Origin: Streptomyces sp. ASQP_92
GTDB taxonomy: Bacteria; Actinomycetota; Actinomycetes; Streptomycetales; Streptomycetaceae
Assembly: GCF_025399895.1 (NCBI RefSeq)
Contig: NZ_JAODUA010000008.1
Span: 1-64,000, forward strand
DNA length: 64,000 bases
Reading direction: 5' to 3'
Translations under genes and position numbers: made by a program
Part shown: positions 8,664 through 16,843 of the stretch, piece after piece
Layout: each line of letters starts with the position of its first letter
Position numbering within the stretch: the stretch's first letter is position 1
Notes under the pieces: model-generated
Told to the model about the DNA's origin: nothing
Seen by the model: only the letters and a program-made list of their open reading frames with translations
Database searches by the model: none

Positions 8664-8677
8664 CACCTCGTCACGCT

Positions 8678-8706
8678 TTGCGGTCCACAACGCGCGAATT
8701 TAGTGT
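8678..8706 (+). promoter_or_regulatory. Candidate promoter of the SH3 protein gene
   Basis: TTGCGG (8678-8683) and TAGTGT (8701-8706) are 17 bp apart, a good match to a HrdB-type promoter. They lie about 57 bp before the start codon of the small secreted SH3 protein. Confidence 0.45.
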
Positions 8707-8763
8707 GAGGCAAGCGAACTGAGGGTCGCTCACCCGCGGCCCCGCCCCGTTCCAGGAGGCACG

Positions 8764-9105
8764 ATGTTCCCGCGTTCCCCCCTTGCCGCACTCGCCCTCT
8801 GCGTTGCCACCGGCGCCGCGGCCGTTCTCGCCACCACCTCCCCCGCCGCGGCCGATCAGTCCGCACACCAGGAGTACAAGGGCCGGGTCACCGCCAAGGG
8901 CGGCCTGATCCTGCGCGACCGGCCCACCCGCGGCAGCAGGATCGTCGGCAAGGCCGCGTACGGCTCGATCGTGCACATCTTCTGCAAGACCGGCGGCGAC
9001 CGGGTCAACGGAAACGACCGCTGGTACCTGCTCACCGACGGCACCTGGGCGTGGGGCTCGGCCTACTACATCGACAACATCGGGGCCGTGCCGCGCTGGT
9101 GCTGA
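8764..9105 (+). CDS. Small secreted SH3-domain protein
   Basis: This 113-aa protein has a classical signal peptide (about 1-35, ending in SPAAA-DQ). A single bacterial SH3 domain follows, with GLILRDRPTRGSRIVGKAAYGS and a final WAWGSAYYID. Such proteins are exported and usually bind peptidoglycan or accompany cell-wall hydrolases. Two cysteines (one in IFCKTGG and the last residue but none after) may form a disulphide. A plausible promoter lies upstream. It stands between a sensor kinase operon and a cell-wall synthesis pair. No enzymatic motif is present. Confidence 0.85.
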   Translation: MFPRSPLAALALCVATGAAAVLATTSPAAADQSAHQEYKGRVTAKGGLILRDRPTRGSRIVGKAAYGSIVHIFCKTGGDRVNGNDRWYLLTDGTWAWGSAYYIDNIGAVPRWC

Positions 9106-9298
9106 GCCGCCGCCGACCGCGGGCCGGGATCGCGATCGCGAACCCGGCCGTCCCGCGCCGGCACCCCGTGCGCGGCCGAAGCGCGGGCGGGGCGGCGGCC
9201 GCGCGTCATGACACGGCCCGCGCGCAGCGGGTTTGACGGGCCGTCATCGATTCCGCCCGGCACCTCACGACATACACCGACATAAGCGCCCGGCTTGC

Positions 9299-9311
9299 TA
9301 CGTTGCGTGGC
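9299..9311 (+). promoter_or_regulatory. -10 element for a leaderless rodA/ftsW transcript
   Basis: TACGTT ends 7 nt before the ATG at 9312 and no Shine-Dalgarno sequence is present. This spacing places transcription initiation at or next to the start codon. Confidence 0.45.
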
Positions 9312-10703
9312 ATGACCGCACCGTCGGCGGCGGACGCCCTCCCGCCCGAGCTCCGTCTCCCCAAGCGGCGGGGCGTCGAACTCTTCCTGCTCGTCGGTGC
9401 CGTCCTGGTCGTGGTGCTCGGCTATGTGGACGTCGGGCTCGCCCGCACCGGCACGGTGCCGCCCGACGCCGCGCGGTACGGGGCCGGGCTCGGTCTGCTG
9501 GCGCTCCTCACCCACCTCGTGGTCCGCTTCCGCGCCCCCTATGCCGACCCGCTGCTGCTGCCGATCGCGGTGCTGCTCAACGGGCTCGGCCTGGTGCTGA
9601 TCTACCGCCTGGACCTCGCGACGCCGGGCAGCCGGGCGGCCCCCGCCCAACTGGTCTGGTCGACGCTGGGGGTGGGCCTGTTCCTCGTCGTCGTCCTGGT
9701 GCTGCGCGACCACCGCGTGCTCCAGCGCTACGCCTATCTCTCGATGGCGGCGGCCCTGGTCCTCATGCTCGTACCGATCCTGTTCCCCCCGGTCAACGGC
9801 GCCAAGATCTGGGTCAGGGCGGCCGGCCTCTCCTTCCAGCCCGCGGAGTTCGCCAAGATCCTGCTCGCCCTGTTCTTCGCCGCCCACCTCGCGGCCAACC
9901 GCAACGCGCTGGCGTACACCGGCCGCCGGATCTGGCGGCTCCAACTGCCCACCGGACGGGTGCTCGGCCCGATCGTGACGGTGTGGCTCCTGAGCGTCGG
10001 CGTCCTGGTCCTCGAACGCGACCTGGGCACCTCGCTGCTCTTCTTCGGGCTCTTCGTGATCATGCTGTACGTGGCGACCGGGCGCATCGGATGGATCGCG
10101 GTGGGCCTGCTGCTGGCCTCGGCCGGCGCGGCCGCGGTCGCCCTGTTCGAACCGCATGTGCACGCCCGGGTCACCGACTGGCTGAACCCGTACGCCACCA
10201 TCGAGGCGGGCCTCGGCCCCAGCCAGCTGGCCCAGTCGCTGTTCGCCTTCGCGGCCGGCGGCACCCTCGGCGCGGGCCTCGGCCTCGGCCACTCGGTGCT
10301 GATCGGTTTCGCCGCCAAGTCCGACTTCATCCTGGCCACCGCGGGCGAGGAGCTCGGCCTGTCCGGGCTGACCGCGATCTTCCTGCTCTACGCGCTGCTC
10401 GTGGCCCGCGGCTACCGGGCCGGGCTCAGTCTGCCCAGCCCGTTCGGGCGGTTGCTCGCCATCGGGCTCGCCTCGATCCTGGCGCTCCAGGTGTTCGTGA
10501 TCGCGGGCGGCGTGATGGGGCTGATCCCGCTCACCGGCATGGCGATGCCGTTCCTGGCGCAGGGCGGTTCGTCCGTGGTCACCAACTGGATCATCGTGGC
10601 GCTGCTCATCCGGATCAGCGACTCCGCCCGCCGGCCCCTGCCCGTGGTCGAGACGGGTGTCATCGCACGGCCCGAAGCGTCGGTGGAGGGGACGGTCAAG
10701 TGA
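9312..10703 (+). CDS. FtsW/RodA/SpoVE family peptidoglycan polymerase
   Basis: This 463-aa SEDS-family membrane protein has about ten transmembrane segments. SEDS proteins polymerise lipid II glycan strands together with a class B penicillin-binding protein. Family signatures include NGAKIWVRAAGLSFQPAEFAK, the loop region ARVTDWLNPYAT, and the C-terminal GMAMPFLAQGGSSVVTNW. The downstream PBP starts with a GTG that overlaps the stop codon, which supports a cognate SEDS-PBP pair. I use the ATG at 9312; an in-frame TTG at 9303 is less likely. Whether it serves growth or sporulation cannot be read from sequence. Confidence 0.9.
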   Translation: MTAPSAADALPPELRLPKRRGVELFLLVGAVLVVVLGYVDVGLARTGTVPPDAARYGAGLGLLALLTHLVVRFRAPYADPLLLPIAVLLNGLGLVLIYRLDLATPGSRAAPAQLVWSTLGVGLFLVVVLVLRDHRVLQRYAYLSMAAALVLMLVPILFPPVNGAKIWVRAAGLSFQPAEFAKILLALFFAAHLAANRNALAYTGRRIWRLQLPTGRVLGPIVTVWLLSVGVLVLERDLGTSLLFFGLFVIMLYVATGRIGWIAVGLLLASAGAAAVALFEPHVHARVTDWLNPYATIEAGLGPSQLAQSLFAFAAGGTLGAGLGLGHSVLIGFAAKSDFILATAGEELGLSGLTAIFLLYALLVARGYRAGLSLPSPFGRLLAIGLASILALQVFVIAGGVMGLIPLTGMAMPFLAQGGSSVVTNWIIVALLIRISDSARRPLPVVETGVIARPEASVEGTVK

Positions 10704-12163
10704 CCCGGTACATCCGTCGGGCGGCCGCGTTCTGTCTCGTCCTGCTCGTGGCGCTCCTGGTGAACGCGGCGCGCGTCCAGGTCTTCGAGGCCGACGCGCT
10801 CGACGCCAATCCCGCCAACCGCCGCCTGGCCATTGCCCGTTACCACCAGCCGCGCGGCGCCATCGTGGTCGGGGACGAGAGCGTCACCGGCTCGCGGGAC
10901 AGCGGCCAGCAGTTGCGGTACGAGCGGACGTACAAGAACGGGCCGCTGTACGCGCCCGTCACCGGATACGCCTCGCAGACGTACGGCACGACGCTGGTGG
11001 AGAACGCGGAGGACGCCGTCCTGTCGGGCACCTCCTCGCTCCTGTCGGTGTTCCCGCTGTGGAACGACCTCACGCGCGGGCGGCACTCCGGCGGGCGGGC
11101 CGTCACTACCATCAAGGCGTCGATGCAGCAGGCCGCCTACGCGGGCCTGGGCGGCAAGAAGGGCGCGGTCGCGGCTCTCGAACCCGCGACGGGCAAAATC
11201 CTGGCGCTGGTCAGCAGCCCCTCCTACGAGCCCGGCGTGCTGTCCGGGACCGGCCGGGCGGTGGAGAGCGCCTGGTCGCGGCTGACCAGGGACGCCGATC
11301 AGCCCATGCTGAACCGGGCGATCCGGGGAACGTATCCGCCCGGCTCAGCCTTCAAGATCGTGACGGCGGCGGCCGCGCTCGACGCGGGGGTGGTCACCGA
11401 TGTGGACGCGCCGACCGACACACCCGATCCCTATGTGCTGCCGAACACCAGCACCACGCTCCCCAACGAGGCGAGCGGCTGCGGCAACGCGTCGCTGGCG
11501 TACGCGGTCACCGTCTCCTGCAACACGGTGATGGCGAACCTCGGGGTGAAGGTGGGGCTGCCCCACATGCTGGAGGCGGTGCGCAGGTTCGGTTTCAACG
11601 ACACGGGACTGCGGATCCCCTCGGGGGTCGCCAAGTCCAACTTCGACACCAGGATGAGCCCCGACCAGCTCGCCCTGTCCTCCATCGGCCAGTTCGACAC
11701 GACGGCCACCCCGCTCCAGATGGCGATGGTCTCGGCGGCGGTCGCCAACGGCGGGGACCTCAAGTACCCCTATCTCGTGGACCGTACGACCACCTCGCGC
11801 GGCACCACCGTGTCCACCACCCGGCCGCGGACCTATCAGCGCGCGATGAACCCGGCAACGGCGATGCGGCTGCGGCAGATGATGATCGACGTGGTGCGGA
11901 CCGGCACCGGCACCAGCGCGGCGATCGCGGGGGCGACGGTCGGCGGCAAGACCGGCACCGCGCAGAACGGCGTCGGCAACATCGGCAGCCCGTACGCCTG
12001 GTTCATCTCCTGGGCCCAGGCGGAGGGCGCGGTCCGCCCGGCCGTGGCGGTCGCGGTGGTCGTCGAGGACGCGTCGGCGAACCGGGGCGACATCAGCGGC
12101 GGCGGCGACGCGGCGCCGATCGCGAAGGCGGTGATGGAGGCGGCGCTGGCGGGCACGCCGTGA
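10700..12163 (+). CDS. Class B penicillin-binding protein, transpeptidase
   Basis: This 487-aa protein has one N-terminal membrane anchor (about 7-25), a short dimerisation region and a transpeptidase domain. The active-site motifs are all present: S216-A-F-K219, S273-C-N275 and K417-T-G419. The length and layout match actinobacterial PbpA-like proteins. It crosslinks peptidoglycan on the outer membrane face and is coupled to the SEDS polymerase upstream by a GTGA overlap. It has no PASTA domains. The gene converges on the ferritin-like gene. Confidence 0.92.
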   Translation: MTRYIRRAAAFCLVLLVALLVNAARVQVFEADALDANPANRRLAIARYHQPRGAIVVGDESVTGSRDSGQQLRYERTYKNGPLYAPVTGYASQTYGTTLVENAEDAVLSGTSSLLSVFPLWNDLTRGRHSGGRAVTTIKASMQQAAYAGLGGKKGAVAALEPATGKILALVSSPSYEPGVLSGTGRAVESAWSRLTRDADQPMLNRAIRGTYPPGSAFKIVTAAAALDAGVVTDVDAPTDTPDPYVLPNTSTTLPNEASGCGNASLAYAVTVSCNTVMANLGVKVGLPHMLEAVRRFGFNDTGLRIPSGVAKSNFDTRMSPDQLALSSIGQFDTTATPLQMAMVSAAVANGGDLKYPYLVDRTTTSRGTTVSTTRPRTYQRAMNPATAMRLRQMMIDVVRTGTGTSAAIAGATVGGKTGTAQNGVGNIGSPYAWFISWAQAEGAVRPAVAVAVVVEDASANRGDISGGGDAAPIAKAVMEAALAGTP

Positions 12164-12277
12164 TCCCGGGCCCGGCCGGTGCCCGCCGGGGGGCCGGAGC
12201 CGATCGCGTCCAAAGGGGCGCCTGCGACGCCCGGTCGCGCCGGGGACGCCGCCCGCCGCGACCGGCGCACCCCGCCG

Positions 12278-13384
12278 TCAGGACGCGGCGCCCTCGGCGA
12301 TCGCCCCTTCCACCTCCGCCACCCGAGCCGCCTCCTCCTCGGCGAAGCGCTCCTTGTCGAGCTGTTCGGCGATCTCCTCGTCCTGGGACATCAGGAGGTC
12401 CAGGTTGGAGTCGCCGAGGTCGAAGACGCCCATGTCCAGATAGGCCTTCTGAAGGCGCTCGCCCCACAGGCCGATGTCCTTGACGCAGGGCACGATGCGG
12501 CTGAAGAGCAGCTTGCGGAACAGGTGCAGGAACTCGCTCTCCTCGCTGAGCCGCTCGGCCTCCTTCTTCGGGATGCCGAAGTTCTCCAGGACCTCCACCC
12601 CGCGCAGCCGGTCGCGCATCAAGTAGCAGCCCTCGATGACGAACTCCTCGCGCTCCTTCAGCTCCGCGTCGGAGAGCTGCTGGTAGTAGTCGCGCAGCGC
12701 CATGCGGCCGAAGGCCACGTGCCGGGCCTCGTCCTGCATGACGTACGCCAGTATCTGCTTGGGCAGCGGCTTGTCCGTGGTGTCCCTGATCATGCCGAAG
12801 GCGGCGAGCGCCAGGCCCTCGATGAGGACCTGCATGCCGAGGTAGGGCATGTCCCAGCGGGAGTCGCGCAGGGTGTCGCCGAGCAGCGCCTGGAGGTTGT
12901 CGTTGATCGGGTAGAGCATGCCGAGCTTCTCGTGCAGGAAGCGGCCGTAGATCTCGGCGTGCCGGGCCTCGTCCATGGTCTGGGTGGCCGAGTAGAACTT
13001 GGCGTCCAGGTCGGGCACGGACTCCACGATGCGGGCGGCGCACACCATCGCGCCCTGCTCCCCGTGCAGGAACTGGCTGAACTGCCAGGAGGTGTAGTGC
13101 AGACGCAGCTCGCCCTTGTCCCGGTCGGTCATCTTGGCCCAGTACGGGGTGCCGTACAGGGTCATCGCCTCGTCCGGGGTGCCCAGCGGATCGTAGGGGT
13201 CGACCTCCAGGGACCAGTCGATGCGCTTGGCGCCGTCCCACTGCTTGTCCTTGCCCTTCTGGTAGAGGGCAAGGAGCCGGTCGCGCCCGTCGTCGTAGTC
13301 CCAGCTGAAGCGGGCCGAGCCGGAGGCCGGCACCTGCCAGTGGGGTTCCTGCGGGGCCTTCACATAGAGGTCGTGCGTCGACAC
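12278..13384 (-). CDS. Ferritin-like diiron (R2-like) protein
   Basis: This 368-aa helical protein carries two DEARH motifs (MDEARHAEIY and MQDEARHVAF) with accompanying glutamates in LHGEQGAM and LIEGLALAAF, the pattern of a carboxylate-bridged diiron site. It is of the ribonucleotide reductase R2/ferritin-like class, so an oxidation or hydroxylation is likely, but the substrate is unknown. I chose the GTG at 13384 because AAGGAG lies 6-7 nt upstream. The longer frame from 13462 would put the TetR-type palindrome inside the coding region. The gene is divergent from an AurF-like diiron oxygenase gene, with the palindrome between them. Confidence 0.8.
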   Translation of the reverse strand: MSTHDLYVKAPQEPHWQVPASGSARFSWDYDDGRDRLLALYQKGKDKQWDGAKRIDWSLEVDPYDPLGTPDEAMTLYGTPYWAKMTDRDKGELRLHYTSWQFSQFLHGEQGAMVCAARIVESVPDLDAKFYSATQTMDEARHAEIYGRFLHEKLGMLYPINDNLQALLGDTLRDSRWDMPYLGMQVLIEGLALAAFGMIRDTTDKPLPKQILAYVMQDEARHVAFGRMALRDYYQQLSDAELKEREEFVIEGCYLMRDRLRGVEVLENFGIPKKEAERLSEESEFLHLFRKLLFSRIVPCVKDIGLWGERLQKAYLDMGVFDLGDSNLDLLMSQDEEIAEQLDKERFAEEEAARVAEVEGAIAEGAAS

Positions 13385-13430
13385 GTGCGGCTCCTTCGCC
13401 TCGCGGACGGCGTCGTCCGGCGACTCAACT

Positions 13431-13450
13431 ACTGCACACCGTTGTGCAGT
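13431..13450. promoter_or_regulatory. TetR-type operator palindrome
   Basis: ACTGCACACCGTTGTGCAGT has perfect 8-bp arms (ACTGCACA and TGTGCAGT) around CCGT. It lies 47-66 bp upstream of the ferritin-like gene and 125 bp before the AurF-like gene. The TetR encoded at 14534 is the natural candidate to bind it. Confidence 0.65.
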
Positions 13451-13574
13451 TGGCAGGTTCACACGGCGGTAGACGCGGGGTCAACAAGTCGCGCGCAAGG
13501 GATTGACGAGCTTGCTGACAGGGAGTCTCATAACGAGTGACCCCAGGTAACCCAGCCACGAGGTGCCCGTCGCC

Positions 13575-14504
13575 ATGACAACCGTGACCGAACGCGAAGT
13601 GCTCCGCGACGCACTCGGCCTGCTCAGGGACCGCGAGCAGGTCGCCGAGCGGCTGCTCGAATCGTCCGCCAAGCACTCCTTCGACCCCGACAAGGAGCTG
13701 GACTGGGACGCGCCCGTCGAGGACGGGAAGTGGTTCTGGCCGCCGGAGCTCCTGTCCCTGTACGACACCCCGCTGTGGCGCAGGATGTCCGAGGACCAGC
13801 GCATGGACCTGGCCCGCCACGAGGCCGCCTCGCTCGCCTCGCTCGGGATCTGGTTCGAGATCATCCTGATGCAGCTCCTCGTACGGCACATCTACGACAA
13901 GTCGCTCACCAGCAACCACGTCCGGTACGCGCTCACCGAGATAGCCGACGAGTGCCGCCACTCGATGATGTTCGCCCGCATGATCAAGAAGGGCGGGGCG
14001 CCGACGTACCAGGTGCCGCGCGTCTACCACAACCTCGCGCGCGTCCTGAAGACCGTCTCCACCACGCCTGGTTCGTTCGCCGCGACCTTGCTCGGCGAGG
14101 AGATCCTGGACTGGATGCAGCGCCTGACCTTCCCGGACGAGCGCATCCAGCCCATCGTGCGCGGCGTCACCCGCATCCACGTCGTCGAGGAGGCGCGCCA
14201 TGTCCGGTACGCCCGCGAGGAGTTGAGGCGCCAGATGGTCTCCGCGCCGCGCTGGGAACGGGAGTTGACCCGGCTCAGCTGCGGCGAGGCGGCCCGCGTC
14301 TTCGCCACCTGCTTCGTCAACCCGCAGGTGTACGAGAACGTCGGCCTGGACCGGCGCGAGGCCGTCGCCCAGGTGAAGGCGAGCTGCCACCGCCGCGAGG
14401 TGATGCAGAGCGGCGCGAGCCGCCTGACCGAATTCCTCGACGACATAGGCGTGATGAACGGGGTCAGCCGGCGGCTGTGGAAGAGCTCGGGACTCCTGGC
14501 GTAA
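13575..14504 (+). CDS. AurF-like diiron oxygenase
   Basis: This 309-aa protein matches the p-aminobenzoate N-oxygenase (AurF) family. Ligand motifs appear in order: RHEAASLASLGIWFE, ADECRHSMMF (ExxH), LLGEEILDW, and IHVVEEARH, which has the H-x3-E-x2-H spacing typical of AurF. The family oxidises amines or related substrates with O2; members outside biosynthetic clusters have unknown substrates. I use the ATG at 13575; GAGG lies at about 13560. A TTGACG box is at 13503. It sits between a divergent second diiron gene and a TetR gene 30 bp downstream, so all three probably act in one pathway. Confidence 0.82.
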   Translation: MTTVTEREVLRDALGLLRDREQVAERLLESSAKHSFDPDKELDWDAPVEDGKWFWPPELLSLYDTPLWRRMSEDQRMDLARHEAASLASLGIWFEIILMQLLVRHIYDKSLTSNHVRYALTEIADECRHSMMFARMIKKGGAPTYQVPRVYHNLARVLKTVSTTPGSFAATLLGEEILDWMQRLTFPDERIQPIVRGVTRIHVVEEARHVRYAREELRRQMVSAPRWERELTRLSCGEAARVFATCFVNPQVYENVGLDRREAVAQVKASCHRREVMQSGASRLTEFLDDIGVMNGVSRRLWKSSGLLA

Positions 14505-14521
14505 AGCCCGTTCAGGGGGAT

Positions 14522-14533
14522 TACGCTGCCTGT
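14522..14533 (+). promoter_or_regulatory. -10 element for a leaderless tetR transcript
   Basis: TACGCT is followed by 6 nt and the ATG at 14534, with no ribosome site. The tetR gene may therefore have its own leaderless transcript besides readthrough from the AurF-like gene. Confidence 0.4.
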
Positions 14534-15259
14534 ATGACCTCCCCCGCCGCCACCCCCGCGTACCGCAGGCTCAGCGTCGAGGAGCGTCGCGTCCAGCTCC
14601 TCGGCGCGGCCCTGTCGCTCTTCGCGCACCGGGCGCCGGAGGACGTGTCGCTCGACGACGTGGCCGAGGCGGCGGGCGTCTCGCGGCCGCTGGTCTACCG
14701 CTACTTCCCGGGCGGCAAGCAGCAGTTGTACGAGGCCGCGCTGCGCTCGGCCGCCGACGAGCTGGAGCTGTGCTTCGCCGAGGCGCAGAGCGGTCCGCTC
14801 ACCCAGCGGCTCACCCGGGTCCTGGACCGCTACCTCGCGTTCGTCGACGAGCACGACGCCGGGTTCTCGGCGCTGCTCCAGGGCGGCAGCATGGCCGAGA
14901 CGTCCCGGACGACGGCGATCGTGGACGAGGTGCGGCGGGCCGCGGCCGAGCAGATCCTGGTCCATCTGGAGGTGGCCGAGCCGGGCCCCCGGCTCCGGAT
15001 GATGGTGCGCACCTGGATCGCGGCCGTCGAGGCGGCCTCGCTGATCTGGCTGGACGAGGACAAGCAGCCGCCGCTGGCCGAGCTGCGCGACTGGCTGGTG
15101 GACCATCTGGTGGCGCTGCTCACCGTCACGGCCGCCACCGACGAGCAGACCGCGGCCGCGGTGCGCGGCGCGCTCGCCCACGAGTCGGCCGAGGGCGCGG
15201 CCGGGGTGCTCGCCCGTCGCGTGATACCCGTCGTGAGCGAGGCGGCCCACCTGCTGTGA
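14534..15259 (+). CDS. TetR family transcriptional regulator
   Basis: This 241-aa protein has the TetR helix-turn-helix at about residues 35-65 (VSLDDVAEAAGVSRPLVYRYF). A helical ligand-binding domain follows. It lies 30 bp after the AurF-like gene and most likely controls both diiron genes through the palindrome at 13431-13450. The ligand cannot be predicted. It is slightly longer than a typical TetR because of a ~35-residue C-terminal extension. Confidence 0.88.
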   Translation: MTSPAATPAYRRLSVEERRVQLLGAALSLFAHRAPEDVSLDDVAEAAGVSRPLVYRYFPGGKQQLYEAALRSAADELELCFAEAQSGPLTQRLTRVLDRYLAFVDEHDAGFSALLQGGSMAETSRTTAIVDEVRRAAAEQILVHLEVAEPGPRLRMMVRTWIAAVEAASLIWLDEDKQPPLAELRDWLVDHLVALLTVTAATDEQTAAAVRGALAHESAEGAAGVLARRVIPVVSEAAHLL

Positions 15260-15269
15260 GACTTGGGGG

Positions 15270-15569
15270 GTGCGAAGCGAGAACACCCTCTTTGTGGGCG
15301 GCCCCCTCGACGGGCGCGTCCTGCCGGTACTGACCGGCCCGACCGGCAAGCCGCCGCGGTGGTACGAGGTGCCCGTGCCCGACGCCGGGGGCGGCCCGGC
15401 GACGGTGTACGCCTACCGCCTCGAGCCGGCCTCCCACACCAAGCGGCTCGGGCTGCCGCGCGGCTGGAAGTACACCTACGTACCCGAGGGCCGGGAGCCG
15501 CGCCGCTGGCCATGGACGAAGAGGGGCGGCGGCGCAAGCCCCCGCACCGGTGTGCCGCCGCACGAGTGA
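15270..15569 (+). CDS. Small conserved-type hypothetical protein
   Basis: This 99-aa frame starts with GTG 10 bp after the tetR stop. The protein begins with ENTLFVGGPLDGRVLPV and contains PATVYAYRLEP and a basic C-terminus. The opening FVGGPLDGR is typical of small proteins also found in phages and actinobacteria, but I cannot assign a family. There is no signal peptide or membrane segment. The ribosome site is a weak G-run. Codon use is typical for the genome, so it is probably real. Confidence 0.6.
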   Translation: MRSENTLFVGGPLDGRVLPVLTGPTGKPPRWYEVPVPDAGGGPATVYAYRLEPASHTKRLGLPRGWKYTYVPEGREPRRWPWTKRGGGASPRTGVPPHE

Positions 15570-15670
15570 GCCGAATAGCCCGTTCACTTCTCCCACCGGG
15601 ATTGTGACGAGGCCGCGTGCCACGATCCGGTGGGGGCCGGAGGGACCGGCTCCGGACCGGAGGTGAGCAC

Positions 15671-16837
15671 ATGTCAGCTCGCGTGCGCTCGGTGTGCGCG
15701 ATGGCCGTCGCGGCGGCCCTGGCGACGGCCGCGGTGGGCCCGCTCGCGGTGGCGGCGCCCCAGCCGCCCGGCGAGTCCTCCACCGTGCTGCCCGCGGGGC
15801 CTCCCGAGACCTCGGCCTCGGCCCTGCTGAGCCGGCTCCAGACGCTGTTCCGGCAGACGGAGGAGGCGACGGAGGCCTACAACGCCACCGATGTCGAGCT
15901 GAAGCGCCGCGAGGACGAGGACAAGAAGCTCGCCGCCTCGCTGACCACCGCCCGTGCCGCGCTCGCGCGCAGCCGCGGCGAGGCCGGCCGACTGGCCCGC
16001 GAGCAGTACCAGGGGCGCAGCGAACTCTCCACGTATCTGCGCCTGTTGCTGGCCCGGGACCCGCAGAGCGCGCTCGACCAGCGCCATGTCCTGGACCGCG
16101 CGGCCGGTGAACGGCAGGCCGCGGTGGACCGGCTGGCCCGCGGCGAGCAGCGCGCCGCCGACCTCGCCCGCGCCGCGCGCCAGGCCCTCGACGAGCAGCA
16201 GGCGCTCGCGCAACGGCAGCGCCGGGCCAAGGACGACGTCGAACTCCGGCTCAAGGAGGTCGAGAAGCTGCTGGCCGACCTCTCGCCCGAGCAGCTCGCC
16301 GAGCTCACCCGGCTCGAAGCGCAGGGCACCGAGAAGGCCCAGCAGTCCCTGCTCGCCTCGGGGGCGCTGAGCGGGACACGGGCCCCCTCGGCGGAGGGGG
16401 ACCGGGCGCTGACCTACGCCGTCGAGCAGATCGGCAAGCCGTATGTGTGGGGCGCGGAGGGGCCGGAGTCCTACGACTGCTCGGGTCTCACCTCGCAGGC
16501 GTGGGCGCACGCGGGCCGCGCGATCCCGCGCACCAGCCAGGAGCAGTGGGCCGAACTGCCCCGCGTCCCGCTGACCTCGCTGCGCCCCGGCGACCTGGTG
16601 ATCTACTTCCCGACGGCCACCCATGTGGCGATGTACCTGGGCGACGGCCTGGTCGTGCAGGCACCGCGCCCCGGCAGCCGCGTCAAGGTCTCCCCCATCG
16701 CCGCCAACCCGCTGCTCGGCGCGGTCCGTCCGGACCCGGCGGCGGACCCGCTGTCCTCGTACCACCCCCCGAGGCTCCCCGAGGGAGCGGCGCAGGGGGT
16801 GGACACGGGGTACTCGGCCGAGTCCGGGCCGGCCTAG
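15671..16837 (+). CDS. Secreted NlpC/P60 (C40) peptidoglycan endopeptidase
   Basis: This 388-aa protein has a signal peptide (about 1-29), a long N-terminal coiled coil (about 45-225) rich in A, R, E and L, and a C-terminal NlpC/P60 domain. The catalytic cysteine is C270 in YDCSG and the histidine is H318 in HVAMYLGDG. The layout is that of RipA/Cgt-type hydrolases that cut D-Glu to diamino acid links during growth or separation; the coiled coil often inhibits or localises the enzyme. GGAGGTGAG precedes the ATG. The stop codon TAG overlaps the stop of the convergent flavoprotein gene. Confidence 0.9.
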   Translation: MSARVRSVCAMAVAAALATAAVGPLAVAAPQPPGESSTVLPAGPPETSASALLSRLQTLFRQTEEATEAYNATDVELKRREDEDKKLAASLTTARAALARSRGEAGRLAREQYQGRSELSTYLRLLLARDPQSALDQRHVLDRAAGERQAAVDRLARGEQRAADLARAARQALDEQQALAQRQRRAKDDVELRLKEVEKLLADLSPEQLAELTRLEAQGTEKAQQSLLASGALSGTRAPSAEGDRALTYAVEQIGKPYVWGAEGPESYDCSGLTSQAWAHAGRAIPRTSQEQWAELPRVPLTSLRPGDLVIYFPTATHVAMYLGDGLVVQAPRPGSRVKVSPIAANPLLGAVRPDPAADPLSSYHPPRLPEGAAQGVDTGYSAESGPA

Positions 16838-16843
16838 GCCCGG
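16824..16843. terminator. Bidirectional hairpin containing both stop codons
   Basis: CCGGGCC and GGCCCGG form a 7-bp stem with a 6-nt loop. The stop codons of the two convergent genes lie in it, sharing the CTAG at 16834-16837. There is no T-tract. Confidence 0.4.
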
